Below are positions 1 to 8,252 of a stretch of DNA of 14,809 nucleotides, piece by piece. The stretch covers positions 1 through 14,809 of the forward strand of contig JAEWGY010000070.1 in the NCBI GenBank assembly GCA_023388035.1, given 5' to 3'. This DNA comes from Bacillota bacterium (GTDB taxonomy: Bacteria; Bacillota_I; Bacilli_A; Erysipelotrichales; Erysipelotrichaceae). Below the pieces are notes generated by a model. That model did not search any database. It was not told where the DNA came from and was given only the letters and a program-made list of their open reading frames with translations. The translations under genes and the position numbers were made by a program. The first letter of the stretch is position 1. Each line of letters starts with the position of its first letter.

Positions 1-3000
1 GTGCCAAATAGTATTAGGATTATTATCAATGGCATAAGTAGCTAAACCTTCATTCATAACACCCTTTTGCTCACTACTTGCGTGAGCTATGACACTTGAC
101 ATGTCAAAGTCCTTAGTTATCTCTTTAATCTTATAAGTCTTTTCTAAATTATCATTTTGATAAATCTTTATTAAGGTAATATCCTCTTCTTTTTCTATTT
201 CATATCTAAGATTTTCAATTTCTTCATTTAAGATAGGTTTAAATATATGAAAATCCTTATCCACCATTACTTCATAGTAGTCTTTATAATAATTAAAATC
301 AGATAGCATTTGATCATTAGCTAGGATACCACTTATTAAATTATTAGCTTCATTAATTTCTTCAATTCTAATATTATCAATTATAAAATCTTTAAGTGAT
401 GAAAAATTTAATTTCTTATTACTTATTCCATAGGTATTAGGTACAGTGCTACTTGAGTAAATACCAAACCAATCTTCCTCATTATCGCTTCCTAGCATTA
501 TAAAACTAAAGCTATTATAATTCTCATTATTTAAAGATGAGCTTAGATTATATAATTTCTCACCACCTTTAAATTCACCATTGCCTACAATTACCTGATA
601 AACATTATCACTACCTAATTCATAGTCAAAGCTAACTCTATAAGCCTTATTTGCCTTAAATCTAATATTCTGTGGTATGGTTTGATAAACTAGATTATTT
701 CTTTGACTAAGACCATTTGTCTTAAGTGAAAATCTTCCTTCTAAAACATCATTTAATTTCTTATCATTAAATCCTCTTTGAGTGTAAGGCGCATTTAACT
801 CACTAAGATGTGTTCGATTATCCTCAACTCCTTCAATAGGACCAACTACAAATGGGTAAATACCTGCAGGATTATTTTCAAAATTAAAATATTTTTGACT
901 ATCACTATTTTCATGATAATCGTTTTCTACTATTCTTAAATCATCAAAATAAGCTGATTTATTAGTTCCTTTTTCTAATTCTAAATAAACTCTTACATCA
1001 CTTACATCATCACTAGTTTCAAAATCCACAAACATATTTTGGAAATAAGAAGCTTTCTTATTATCCTCTATAAGGGTTGAATTATGATTAGTACTTGAAT
1101 GGGCATAGGCTTTAACATAGTTTTTCGCAATCGATTTATTAGTATAATTACTATAATCACTTATGCCATTATTAACTCTTAAATAAGCTTTAGCATCACT
1201 ACGATTATCAACACCTACATAAATGGTATATTTAGTATTAGGTTTTAAATCGTTTATTTTTTGACTAACACTTATCTTATTTTCGTGAGCAATTAATTCT
1301 AACATTGGATTATAACCAAGTGATAAGCTTACCTTAGCCTTAGAGTTATCTCCTACTATATCCCAATTATTAAGATTAAGAGCATTAAATCCTGGATCAT
1401 TAAAATGTGTAAATTCACCCCATTTAACATTCTTTAATAAATCATTTTCCTTAGTATAAATTACATAAGGAGTTTTAGCTTTTGACTCAATTTGAATTTC
1501 GCCATTTTGATTATTTAATTTTATGTTATCAACTCTTCCAAGCTCACTAAGTCTTGCGATGTAAATTTCCTTATCCTTTAAGCTATCATCTAACTTATAA
1601 GTAAAACTACCACCAGTATTTGAGTAGTGATAATATTTAATATCACCACTTAATTTTCCATTATTATCCCAAAGCCATGGAAGCATGTAAGACTCATTAG
1701 CATTAGTAGAATCAAGTACTAATTTATCATTAAATTTAATAGTTCTAGCACTATAATTAGCGATATCATTAATATCATTAGATTTTCTTTCAATAATTAC
1801 TTTATTATTATAATCATCTCTTAATTCATAGCTAATAACCGGAGTATATTTAAGTTTTCCGCCAACTTTTTTATCCGGATGATTTATCATAACGCTATTA
1901 CCATAAGTCATCTTATAAACTTTAAAGTGCTGAATAAATTTAGTAGGAATATTACGATGGAAGATTGTTTCAATAAAGCTCTTATAATCACTTCTTCCCT
2001 GCCATCCTTCAAAATCCTTCATATCATAGCCACCAAGTAATGGATAAATAGCTTCCCCACTATATGAAGGATAATGTGCTATCCATGAATCCTTTTCGTG
2101 ATTTCTAATAAATCTTGCAATATTCGAATTAATTCCTTTAAGACTATAACCGCCATAAGTTAAATCAGCTGCCCAGTGCTGAAAGATAGAATCATATTCT
2201 GAAGCAAAGCCCCATTCATAGCTCGCGCTATAACCAAGACTATTAAGTTCCTTTGCAAGTTGATGTGATGCCCAAGGGCCATTATCACCAGATTGACCAT
2301 TACCCCAAACATCTACATAAATAAAATCAAGCTTTGAAGTATCAAGACTATCAGCTAAGTCTTTAAAACGCTTAAAGCGTCCATTTACTAAATCATAGGC
2401 AGCATCAATATTAATTCCTTGATCAATCCAGTTCCAACCATAAGAATAATCTGTGCCATCTTTTCTAAGTAATTCTGGTTTAAAATATTTAGATTCAGGA
2501 TAAGTTTCTGAAGCATTCACATGAATACCAATATAGGCTCCATAGGGCTTAGATGCATCTAAAAGCTTTTTAAAATCCTTAAGACCACCCATTCTTTCAC
2601 CAATATAAGCATAATCTAAATGATTAGAATCATGCCCCTCACCGCCATATCCTTTAAGTAATACCATCTGACCTAAACCATCGGTATGTAATGAAACTTT
2701 TTTAATACCATCAAGTGTTGTAAGGAAGGGATTTTGTGCATGTGAACCAAAATTCATTGCGATGCGCTGAGAAACCTTAGAAGAAGTATTTTCTGATCCA
2801 TATATCTTATTCATAATGCTGCGATATTTAATAGCAGCATCCTGCCAATTGATTACATTATCATCATTTTTATCCTTACTTAAAGCTAATCTAATTACAG
2901 GATATTCGACAATATCAAGATTATACTCATCCTTCATTTTCTGTGCATGATAATAATAATCTAAGTCTTTATATAAATAAAATCGTGGCGCTTTAAGACT

Positions 3001-4827
3001 AGCGTAAATATAATCATCTACTCTTATCGCATCTAAGACTACTCTAGCATAGCGATCATAACTTCTTTTATTAGCCTCATTCCAAGGTGCACTTTGGGAA
3101 TTGGTAAATAGTGAAGTAGCTAGTTTATCATTAGAAAGGAAGCCGTACATATATGAGTGTTTATTCATATAATTTGTTTCACTCATATTTGCTGCTTTAA
3201 GTAAATTACTATTTATTTCAAGAAAATAATCACCACTATTAATAGTACTAGTAGAAAGCTTAGATCCTGCAAAGCTAGCATTAGTATCACTTGATTTTAT
3301 ACCAACGAATGCTAGATCATAAAATTCAATTGTCTTTATAAGATCTTCTTCCTTGCTAACCTTATTTTCAATATTAACTACCCTATATTCTAAATAATCA
3401 TTAACTAATTCAATTTCAATGGTAATCTTAGCCTTATTAAAATCATTAAAACTTAATTCATAACTTGCTTTATGATTATTTATTTTCTGATATTTTACAA
3501 GCGGCTTAAAAGCTTTGCCATTTAATAAAATCACATGATCATTTTTAAGATCAGCATTAATCAATTCTCCTTCATATTCATAAGAGCGAATTTTAGGGAA
3601 GGCCGTATCAATTTTAACCTTTAAATAATTATTTTCTAAAATATCATAAGTAATATTACTGTCATCAATTGTAATAGCAGGACTTACTTCTTCCTTATTA
3701 ATAGTATTAATAATTTTATCTTGATTACTTGCTAGCACTAAAATAGCACTTTTTTGATTTCCATAAGTACCTAATTTTAAAGCTGTTTCCTTATTTAGTT
3801 TATTAATTATATCAGTAGGTAAATTAGTTGAAAATAAATTTTCATTATTTGCGCTAGCATCAAGTTGTCCGCTTTCCTCATTATAGTTAATACTAAGTTT
3901 AATAGCTTCATTAATGCTTGGTGCTTTATGACGTGATCCATTTAAATAAGAACCTTTGCCATTTTCTTTATACTCCCAAAACCAGCCTGCACTATCATAG
4001 CCAACACCCATAAAATTATTATGATCCTTATAATAAAGATATAAAAACATACGCATTTCACTAGGGTTTTTAAGTGGGATAAAATTAAAATCACGATAAT
4101 CAATAGTAGTATTATGAAGTTTAAAAATCGCTGCATTAGCACCATTATCATTATGATCTAAAGATTCAAGTTTATCATAGCGCTTATTATCTTTAATAAT
4201 ATTAGGACTAATTTTACCCTTTTTATTTGATGAAGTATAAAAAGAGCTTTGATATGGAGCTATATTAATAGCACTTATGTCATTATTAAAGGTTCCAAGC
4301 TTTATTACATTCTTTTTGCTAATGTTCTTTATTTTATCGCTAGCTATAATAGTATCAATAACCAAAATATCATTGGCATAGGCCATTAATTTGCCACTAT
4401 TATCATCATATTCAATATTTAATATTACTCTTTCACCATTTTTAGGTGCCACTTTTCTTGCGCTGTTTTGCCAAGCCCCGCTACCATTTAGTTTATACTC
4501 CCAAAACCAGCCTCCGCTATCATAGCCAACACCCATAAAATTATTATGATCCTTAAAATATAAATTAAAGAACACTCGCATGTTGTTAGGATTTTCTAAA
4601 CTAATGAATTCGAAATTTTTAAATTCCTTATCATATTCATAGTACGATGCCTTATCATTATTATTACCATCAGGATTTGAACTTAATTTAGTATATAACT
4701 GATTATTGTATTCATTTTCCTTAATTATAACTTTAGTACCATAAATATTATTAGCTGAAATATTAATACTAAATATTATTAAAAATGAAAGTAAACTTAA
4801 AAAAAGTTTAAGATATTTATTATTCAT
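1..4827 (-). CDS. GH101 endo-alpha-N-acetylgalactosaminidase, secreted, C-terminus cut by window edge
   Basis: Partial: 1,609 residues are in the window and the frame is still open at base 1. The family hydrolyses the bond between core-1 Gal-beta-1,3-GalNAc and Ser/Thr of mucin-type glycoproteins, outside the cell. A signal peptide (about residues 1-26) is followed by two copies of a beta-sandwich, lectin-like domain (about 32-205 and 206-380), a mutarotase-like region and the catalytic barrel (about 650-950). The barrel holds LHTDGLGQM (Asp716), IYVDVWGNGQ (Asp839, predicted nucleophile) and YEWGF (Glu871, predicted acid/base). The 32-residue gap matches Asp764/Glu796 that I recall for the pneumococcal enzyme. 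Galactose-binding-like domains follow, including a THLSELNAPYTQRGF stretch usual for GH101. The last about 40 residues begin an F5/8-type C (CBM32-like) domain, AIDNNPNTIWH. The start is fixed by AAGGAG 8 nt upstream, and the ATG overlaps the previous stop by 1 nt. Whether it has a wall anchor cannot be seen. Family call very likely; substrate from family knowledge. Confidence 0.93.
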   Translation of the reverse strand, partial: MNNKYLKLFLSLLSFLIIFSINISANNIYGTKVIIKENEYNNQLYTKLSSNPDGNNNDKASYYEYDKEFKNFEFISLENPNNMRVFFNLYFKDHNNFMGVGYDSGGWFWEYKLNGSGAWQNSARKVAPKNGERVILNIEYDDNSGKLMAYANDILVIDTIIASDKIKNISKKNVIKLGTFNNDISAINIAPYQSSFYTSSNKKGKISPNIIKDNKRYDKLESLDHNDNGANAAIFKLHNTTIDYRDFNFIPLKNPSEMRMFLYLYYKDHNNFMGVGYDSAGWFWEYKENGKGSYLNGSRHKAPSINEAIKLSINYNEESGQLDASANNENLFSTNLPTDIINKLNKETALKLGTYGNQKSAILVLASNQDKIINTINKEEVSPAITIDDSNITYDILENNYLKVKIDTAFPKIRSYEYEGELINADLKNDHVILLNGKAFKPLVKYQKINNHKASYELSFNDFNKAKITIEIELVNDYLEYRVVNIENKVSKEEDLIKTIEFYDLAFVGIKSSDTNASFAGSKLSTSTINSGDYFLEINSNLLKAANMSETNYMNKHSYMYGFLSNDKLATSLFTNSQSAPWNEANKRSYDRYARVVLDAIRVDDYIYASLKAPRFYLYKDLDYYYHAQKMKDEYNLDIVEYPVIRLALSKDKNDDNVINWQDAAIKYRSIMNKIYGSENTSSKVSQRIAMNFGSHAQNPFLTTLDGIKKVSLHTDGLGQMVLLKGYGGEGHDSNHLDYAYIGERMGGLKDFKKLLDASKPYGAYIGIHVNASETYPESKYFKPELLRKDGTDYSYGWNWIDQGINIDAAYDLVNGRFKRFKDLADSLDTSKLDFIYVDVWGNGQSGDNGPWASHQLAKELNSLGYSASYEWGFASEYDSIFQHWAADLTYGGYSLKGINSNIARFIRNHEKDSWIAHYPSYSGEAIYPLLGGYDMKDFEGWQGRSDYKSFIETIFHRNIPTKFIQHFKVYKMTYGNSVMINHPDKKVGGKLKYTPVISYELRDDYNNKVIIERKSNDINDIANYSARTIKFNDKLVLDSTNANESYMLPWLWDNNGKLSGDIKYYHYSNTGGSFTYKLDDSLKDKEIYIARLSELGRVDNIKLNNQNGEIQIESKAKTPYVIYTKENDLLKNVKWGEFTHFNDPGFNALNLNNWDIVGDNSKAKVSLSLGYNPMLELIAHENKISVSQKINDLKPNTKYTIYVGVDNRSDAKAYLRVNNGISDYSNYTNKSIAKNYVKAYAHSSTNHNSTLIEDNKKASYFQNMFVDFETSDDVSDVRVYLELEKGTNKSAYFDDLRIVENDYHENSDSQKYFNFENNPAGIYPFVVGPIEGVEDNRTHLSELNAPYTQRGFNDKKLNDVLEGRFSLKTNGLSQRNNLVYQTIPQNIRFKANKAYRVSFDYELGSDNVYQVIVGNGEFKGGEKLYNLSSSLNNENYNSFSFIMLGSDNEEDWFGIYSSSTVPNTYGISNKKLNFSSLKDFIIDNIRIEEINEANNLISGILANDQMLSDFNYYKDYYEVMVDKDFHIFKPILNEEIENLRYEIEKEEDITLIKIYQNDNLEKTYKIKEITKDFDMSSVIAHASSEQKGVMNEGLATYAIDNNPNTIWH
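3967..4035 (-). repeat. Direct repeat copy 2 inside the GH101 gene
   Basis: This 69-bp stretch matches 4492-4560 at 66 of 69 positions by hand alignment. It encodes YKDHNNFMGVGYDSAGWFWE, residues about 265-287. It is the best conserved part of a whole-domain duplication offset by 525 bp (175 codons, in frame). Confidence 0.9.
4492..4560 (-). repeat. Direct repeat copy 1 inside the GH101 gene
   Basis: This is the partner of 3967-4035. It encodes FKDHNNFMGVGYDSGGWFWE, residues about 90-112. Flanking sequence of the two domains is recognisably similar only at protein level (both have Arg-x-Phe before this patch and a LKLGT/IKLGT strand later), so the DNA identity is concentrated here. Confidence 0.9.
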
Positions 4828-4985
4828 TAAATATACTCCTTATTATATAAATAAAGACTAAGTAGTATTAGGCTAAGCCCGATAAGCTGTATGCTTAAAC
4901 CTAAATAACCTATATAATTTTTTCCTAAAATGACCATTAAAAAGCCTAATAAAAAGATAGATAGTCTTAGGATTAATTTTCTCAT
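4827..4985 (-). CDS. 52-residue membrane microprotein in the sugar uptake operon
   Basis: A short gene that is easy to overlook. It encodes 52 residues, starting MRKLILRLSIFLLGFLMV and ending LYNKEYI, then TAA. Almost all of it is hydrophobic: two probable membrane helices (about residues 4-20 and 27-46) joined by a GKNYIGY turn, with Arg/Lys at the N-terminus and a Lys/Glu tail. Three things say it is translated: a strong GGAGGT site 8 nt before the ATG, a 4-nt ATGA overlap with the upstream permease, and a 1-nt TAATG overlap with the downstream GH101 gene. I recognise no family. Its position, coupled to a permease on one side and an exported enzyme on the other, suggests a role with the transporter or in enzyme export, but this is only inference. 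A minor possibility is that it serves mainly as a translational coupler for GH101. Confidence 0.75.
   Translation of the reverse strand: MRKLILRLSIFLLGFLMVILGKNYIGYLGLSIQLIGLSLILLSLYLYNKEYI
4836..4841 (-). promoter_or_regulatory. Ribosome binding site of the GH101 gene
   Basis: AAGGAG on the minus strand lies 8 nt before the ATG at 4827-4825. It is inside the 3' end of the microprotein gene and decides the GH101 start. Confidence 0.85.
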
Positions 4986-5854
4986 TCTTTAATACCTCCA
5001 ACTGTCATTCCCTTAGTAAGCTTACTTTGTACTAAAATATATAAAATTAAAGTTGGAAGCATTACAATTACAAGACCAGCATAAAGAGTACCTAGCTCTG
5101 ACCTTCCTCTTGCTACCTTATATAGATTTGTAAGTCCTATGGGAAGTGTTTTTTGCCCCTTAGGATCTGATAATAGGGTAAGCGCAATTATATACTCATT
5201 CCAGAAAGCTAGAAAATTAAATAGAATTACAGTAATAATACTAGGTTTAGCTAAGGGAAACATAATCTTAGTCATGGTTTTAAAATAGCCATATCCGTCA
5301 ATATAAGCTGCTTCTTCATAGGATTTTGATAAAGTTTTAAAATAACTTGATAATAGATAGATGGTAAAAGGGAGAGCGCTTGCAGCATATATTAGTGCTA
5401 GAATAAAAATATTATTTAATAAAAAACGAAAACCAAAGATTTTTCTAATAAAGCGATCTGAATCTAGTAACATTAAAAAAATCGGAATTACTATATAATT
5501 AATATTAATAAATAAACCTGCCATTAAAAAGGTATTAATATATTTCTTAGCTTTAAAATTAAATCTAGCGAGTACATAACTTGCAGGCAGAGCAACCGCT
5601 AACAAAATTATCAAAGCCATTAGTGTTACTAAAATTGAATTTAAAAAGTATTCTCCCATCTTAGCATTAATAAAGGCATTTTTAAAATTATCAAATTGAA
5701 TACTTAGGGGTAAATTAAAGGGTGAGCCATAAAATTCTGCATTTGTCTTAAGTGAAGCCATAAAAACCCATGATATAGGAATGATAATCATTAAGGCTAG
5801 GGAAATTAATGAGCTATAAATAAATGCTTTATATAAATTAATTTTTTTAAACAT
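4982..5854 (-). CDS. Carbohydrate ABC transporter permease, MsmG/LacG-like (CUT1)
   Basis: 290 residues, the usual length for the second permease of a CUT1 sugar importer. It forms half of the membrane channel with the neighbouring permease. About six membrane helices are visible, starting at residues 10-33, then about 70-95, 108-130, 148-170, 205-228 and 257-277. The cytoplasmic EAA loop that docks the ATPase is at 180-200 (EEAAYIDGYGYFKTMTKIMF). The C-terminus GMTVGGIKE is typical of this family. The gene follows the other permease after 7 bp. Its AGGTG site overlaps that gene's TAG stop and sits only 4 nt from the ATG, so it is probably translationally coupled. Its own TGA stop overlaps the microprotein start. 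Family certain; the sugar is inferred from the GH101 neighbour (a Gal-GalNAc type glycan fragment) and is not shown by the sequence. Confidence 0.93.
   Translation of the reverse strand: MFKKINLYKAFIYSSLISLALMIIIPISWVFMASLKTNAEFYGSPFNLPLSIQFDNFKNAFINAKMGEYFLNSILVTLMALIILLAVALPASYVLARFNFKAKKYINTFLMAGLFININYIVIPIFLMLLDSDRFIRKIFGFRFLLNNIFILALIYAASALPFTIYLLSSYFKTLSKSYEEAAYIDGYGYFKTMTKIMFPLAKPSIITVILFNFLAFWNEYIIALTLLSDPKGQKTLPIGLTNLYKVARGRSELGTLYAGLVIVMLPTLILYILVQSKLTKGMTVGGIKE
4994..4999 (-). promoter_or_regulatory. Ribosome binding site of the microprotein gene
   Basis: A full GGAGGT lies 8 nt before the ATG at 4985-4983, inside the end of the permease gene. It is a strong consensus site and the main reason to accept the microprotein as real. 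Confidence 0.8.
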
Positions 5855-5861
5855 AAATCAC

Positions 5862-6755
5862 CTAATGTTCGATTATATCTCTTCTAGTTACAAAATTTAA
5901 AAGAGCTGATAGTAAAAATGAAAAAATAAAGACAATTGAAGCAATAGCCATACCATAGCCATAACTACGATTAGTAAAAGCTTGTTTATAAAGATAGCTT
6001 AAAACTGTCTCACTAGCACCATCAGGTCCTCCATTTGTAAGTATAAAGATAAATAGAAATGATAAATTAATTGTTGAAATTACAAAAAAGGTTAGCGTTG
6101 TGCGAATATTATTCCAAATTAAAGGAATGGTTATTAAAAAGAATTGTTTGATCTTCGAAGCTCCTTCTAAATCAGCTGCTTCATATAAATGATTAGAAAT
6201 AGATGACATACTAGCCATATACATTACCATATAATAACCAATAGCCTGCCATATTAAAGCAATCGCAATTGCGAAAATAACGATTTTCTGATTACCTAAA
6301 AATTGAATACCAAGATAGCTTTCACCCTTAAAAAGTCTTAAAAAAGTATTAAATAATCCTTTATTAGGTTCATAGATAGCTGAGAAAATAGCACTAATAA
6401 CCATCACCGATAAGATATTTGGTATATAGAAAATAATTCTGAAAAAATTTTGACCTTTAATCTTTTCCTTAACTAGAATTGCCGCAAAGATAAGAGAGAT
6501 ACTTAGAGTAAATGTACTTACAAAAACAATTAGAAAAATTGTATTTTGAAGTGATCTAATAAAATTTAAATCACTAAATAGTATCTTAAAATTATTAAAT
6601 GCAACAAAAACCTTACTATCAGCACTTAGACCTCCCCACTTAAATAATGATAAGGTAAAGATATTAAGGGTAGGTAAGCACATAAAAATAATGAATAATA
6701 TTAATGCTGGTAAAATACTTAATATTATAAATAACTTCTTTTCTTTTTGTTTCAT
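5862..6755 (-). CDS. Carbohydrate ABC transporter permease, MsmF/UgpA-like (CUT1)
   Basis: 297 residues, the first permease of the importer pair. Six membrane helices are visible: about residues 9-32, 72-95, 105-127, 157-180, 219-240 and 268-289. The EAA loop is at 192-212 (EAADLEGASKIKQFFLITIP). The NGGPDGASETVLSYLYKQAF stretch before the last helix is typical of MsmF-type permeases. An AAAGGAG site precedes the ATG, but only 3 nt separate them, which is short. No closer in-frame start with a better site is seen. A stem-loop separates this gene from the binding-protein gene upstream, so it is probably expressed less than that gene. Family certain, substrate inferred. Confidence 0.93.
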   Translation of the reverse strand: MKQKEKKLFIILSILPALILFIIFMCLPTLNIFTLSLFKWGGLSADSKVFVAFNNFKILFSDLNFIRSLQNTIFLIVFVSTFTLSISLIFAAILVKEKIKGQNFFRIIFYIPNILSVMVISAIFSAIYEPNKGLFNTFLRLFKGESYLGIQFLGNQKIVIFAIAIALIWQAIGYYMVMYMASMSSISNHLYEAADLEGASKIKQFFLITIPLIWNNIRTTLTFFVISTINLSFLFIFILTNGGPDGASETVLSYLYKQAFTNRSYGYGMAIASIVFIFSFLLSALLNFVTRRDIIEH

Positions 6756-6772
6756 AGACTCCTTTAAATAAA

Positions 6773-6799
6773 TTAAGGGAACAAGTAATGCTCCCTTAA
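6773..6799 (-). promoter_or_regulatory. Intercistronic hairpin between binding-protein and permease genes
   Basis: On the minus strand TTAAGGGAGCA pairs with TGTTCCCTTAA around a TTACT loop. This gives an 11-bp stem with one G-T wobble. It begins 14 nt after the binding-protein stop codon. No run of T follows, so it is unlikely to be a full terminator. Hairpins at this place in sugar transporter operons often protect the upstream message or thin out transcription, giving more binding protein than permease. That role is inferred here. Confidence 0.7.
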
Positions 6800-6812
6800 A
6801 ATATAATCTTAA

Positions 6813-8150
6813 TTATTGATACTTACTAACGGCATCAAGCACTGCATTATACCAATCTTCAACTGTTTTATCCTTAGAAACCACTGAATTAATTGTGCCA
6901 TATAAGATACCATCAGCAGAAGTAAGATTAACCCCTTCAACCGCTTCGTGAGCTGCAAAGCCTACTAGATTAGCTTTAACTCCTGATTCAAATATATTAT
7001 AGTAAGGTTTGTCACTATCACTTAAGAATGCTAGGTCTTTAACTGGGATAACTGCAGGCTTATCACTTTCATAGAAAGCCTTAGTTGCTTCTGGAGAATA
7101 TAAGAAAGCAATAAACTCTTTCGCAACTTCTTTATTTTGAGCATTCTTTGGAATCCAAATTTGTTCTGTAAATACAGATGAGTAAGCATCACCACCTGCT
7201 TTAGAAGAAGGTACAGGCATCATACCCCATTCAAATCCATTTGCTCTAGGAGCATCAGCCATTTCGCCAGGTAACCAGAATCCATTAGGAATTAATAAAG
7301 CCTTATTATCTAATACTAGTTGTTGGTTTAATTTAAAACCTTCACCATTAGCATTTGCTACAGTTGTAGGATAGGTATTTTCAGCAAGCTTACCAACAAA
7401 TTCAAATGCTGCTTTAACCTCTGGTAATTTCCATGATTCTAGATCATAGTTCATTAGCTTAGCATAAACACTAGGTCCTGCAAAGGAATTTAAGACAGCA
7501 CTAAAGAAGGTGTCAAAGTATCCTGTTGTTGGATAGGTAAATAATGAAGCATCTAATTCCTTAGCCTTATCAGCTAAAGCTAAAAGCTCATCAGTTGTTT
7601 TTGGAACTTCTAAGTTATGCTCTTTAAATAATCCTTTATTATAGAATAAACCAGTAGTTGAATAGAAGATAGGTAGTAAATATAACTTACCATCACTATA
7701 TGGTCTTAGCTGTTTAGAATCAAGGAAGGCATCATTAATTCTAGCACTAACCTTAGTATCACTTCCTGGAATAGTCATATTTAAGATATCATCAAGTGGT
7801 TCTAATTGATTTTCAGCAATTAAAGCTTCTGTTAAGGCATCAGTAGCACCAATTGAATAATATACAATATCAGGTAAATTTTCACCTGAAGAGAAGGTTG
7901 GTCTTAATACATCAGCGATATTTTTTTCAAGTTGTAATTCAACTTTATGACCGGTTTTTTCTTCAAAAAGCTTAATAGCAGCTTTAAAACCATTATCACC
8001 ATAACCTCCTAATAAGCCACTAAGTTTAATGGTAACCTTAGTATCTTTTGTATCAGTGTTAGTATCTGAAACATCTTTTTTACCGCTTTTACACGCAACT
8101 AAACTAACAAGCATTAGTGCGCTTAAAGCATAAACAATTAATTTTTTCAT
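6813..8150 (-). CDS. Extracellular sugar-binding lipoprotein of the ABC importer
   Basis: 445 residues, normal for family 1 solute-binding proteins of CUT1 importers. It captures a sugar outside the cell and passes it to the two permeases. A lipoprotein signal peptide is present: MKKLIVYALS, then the lipobox LVAC with the acylated Cys20, followed by a charged, Thr/Asp-rich linker to about residue 38. The mature part shows family marks: FKAAIKLFEEKTGHKVEL near 54-72, LFYNKGLFKEHNLEVPKTTDELL near 168-190, and FLYSPEATKAFYESDKPAVIP near the C-terminus. A GGAGG site lies 4 nt before the ATG. It is the first gene of the operon, facing away from the AraC regulator. Ligand unknown; the GH101 gene in the same operon makes the core-1 disaccharide galacto-N-biose a reasonable guess. 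Confidence 0.93.
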   Translation of the reverse strand: MKKLIVYALSALMLVSLVACKSGKKDVSDTNTDTKDTKVTIKLSGLLGGYGDNGFKAAIKLFEEKTGHKVELQLEKNIADVLRPTFSSGENLPDIVYYSIGATDALTEALIAENQLEPLDDILNMTIPGSDTKVSARINDAFLDSKQLRPYSDGKLYLLPIFYSTTGLFYNKGLFKEHNLEVPKTTDELLALADKAKELDASLFTYPTTGYFDTFFSAVLNSFAGPSVYAKLMNYDLESWKLPEVKAAFEFVGKLAENTYPTTVANANGEGFKLNQQLVLDNKALLIPNGFWLPGEMADAPRANGFEWGMMPVPSSKAGGDAYSSVFTEQIWIPKNAQNKEVAKEFIAFLYSPEATKAFYESDKPAVIPVKDLAFLSDSDKPYYNIFESGVKANLVGFAAHEAVEGVNLTSADGILYGTINSVVSKDKTVEDWYNAVLDAVSKYQ

Positions 8151-8167
8151 ATGTCCTCCGTATTTTT

Positions 8168-8196
8168 ATTATACAACTATAAAGTAAGAACAATAT
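8168..8196 (-). promoter_or_regulatory. Possible promoter of the transporter/GH101 operon
   Basis: A perfect -10 TATAAT (minus strand, 8173-8168) lies before the binding-protein gene. No good -35 exists: the hexamer at the right distance is ATATTG (8196-8191), which overlaps the palindrome. A poor -35 fits a promoter that needs an activator such as the adjacent AraC protein. The transcript would start near 8161, leaving the GGAGG close to its 5' end. A second TATAAT at 8219-8214 is an alternative with a leader of about 57 nt. Confidence 0.45.
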
Positions 8197-8206
8197 AAAT
8201 ATATTG
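8191..8206. promoter_or_regulatory. 16-bp palindrome, candidate operator
   Basis: CAATATAAATATATTG is an inverted repeat with 7 bp per arm and a 2-bp centre. It sits at the -35 position of the proximal operon promoter and between the two divergent genes. It could be a regulator site, although AraC proteins more often bind direct repeats. In DNA this AT-rich, chance palindromes are common. A weaker direct repeat, CTATAAA at 8177 and CTATAGA at 8207, is spaced 30 bp apart (about three helical turns) around it. Confidence 0.35.
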
Positions 8207-8224
8207 CTATAGAATTATAATATC

Positions 8225-8252
8225 TTGTGCAAAAATAAAATAATGTTATAAT
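8225..8252 (+). promoter_or_regulatory. Promoter of the AraC-family regulator, leaderless
   Basis: The -35 is TTGTGC (8225-8230), the spacer is 16 bp, and the -10 is TATAAT (8247-8252) with a TGT just before it, the extended -10 form. Transcription should start about 7 nt after the -10, at 8259, which is the A of the gene's ATG. No ribosome binding site lies upstream. Confidence 0.6.

Noticed and set aside
3942..4151. Minus-strand 69-codon open frame rich in Ile/Leu
   Set aside because: It overlaps the GH101 gene in another frame, lacks an SD site, and its hydrophobicity is a by-product of AT-rich sequence read out of frame.
4982..4984. TGA read as Trp (mycoplasma code)
   Set aside because: Read-through would add only three residues, so this codon alone is not decisive. 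However, all Trp codons seen in the long genes are TGG and none is TGA, which argues against code 4.
6773..6799. Hairpin as a full operon terminator
   Set aside because: No T-run follows on the minus strand, and the downstream permease is an obligate partner of the binding protein.
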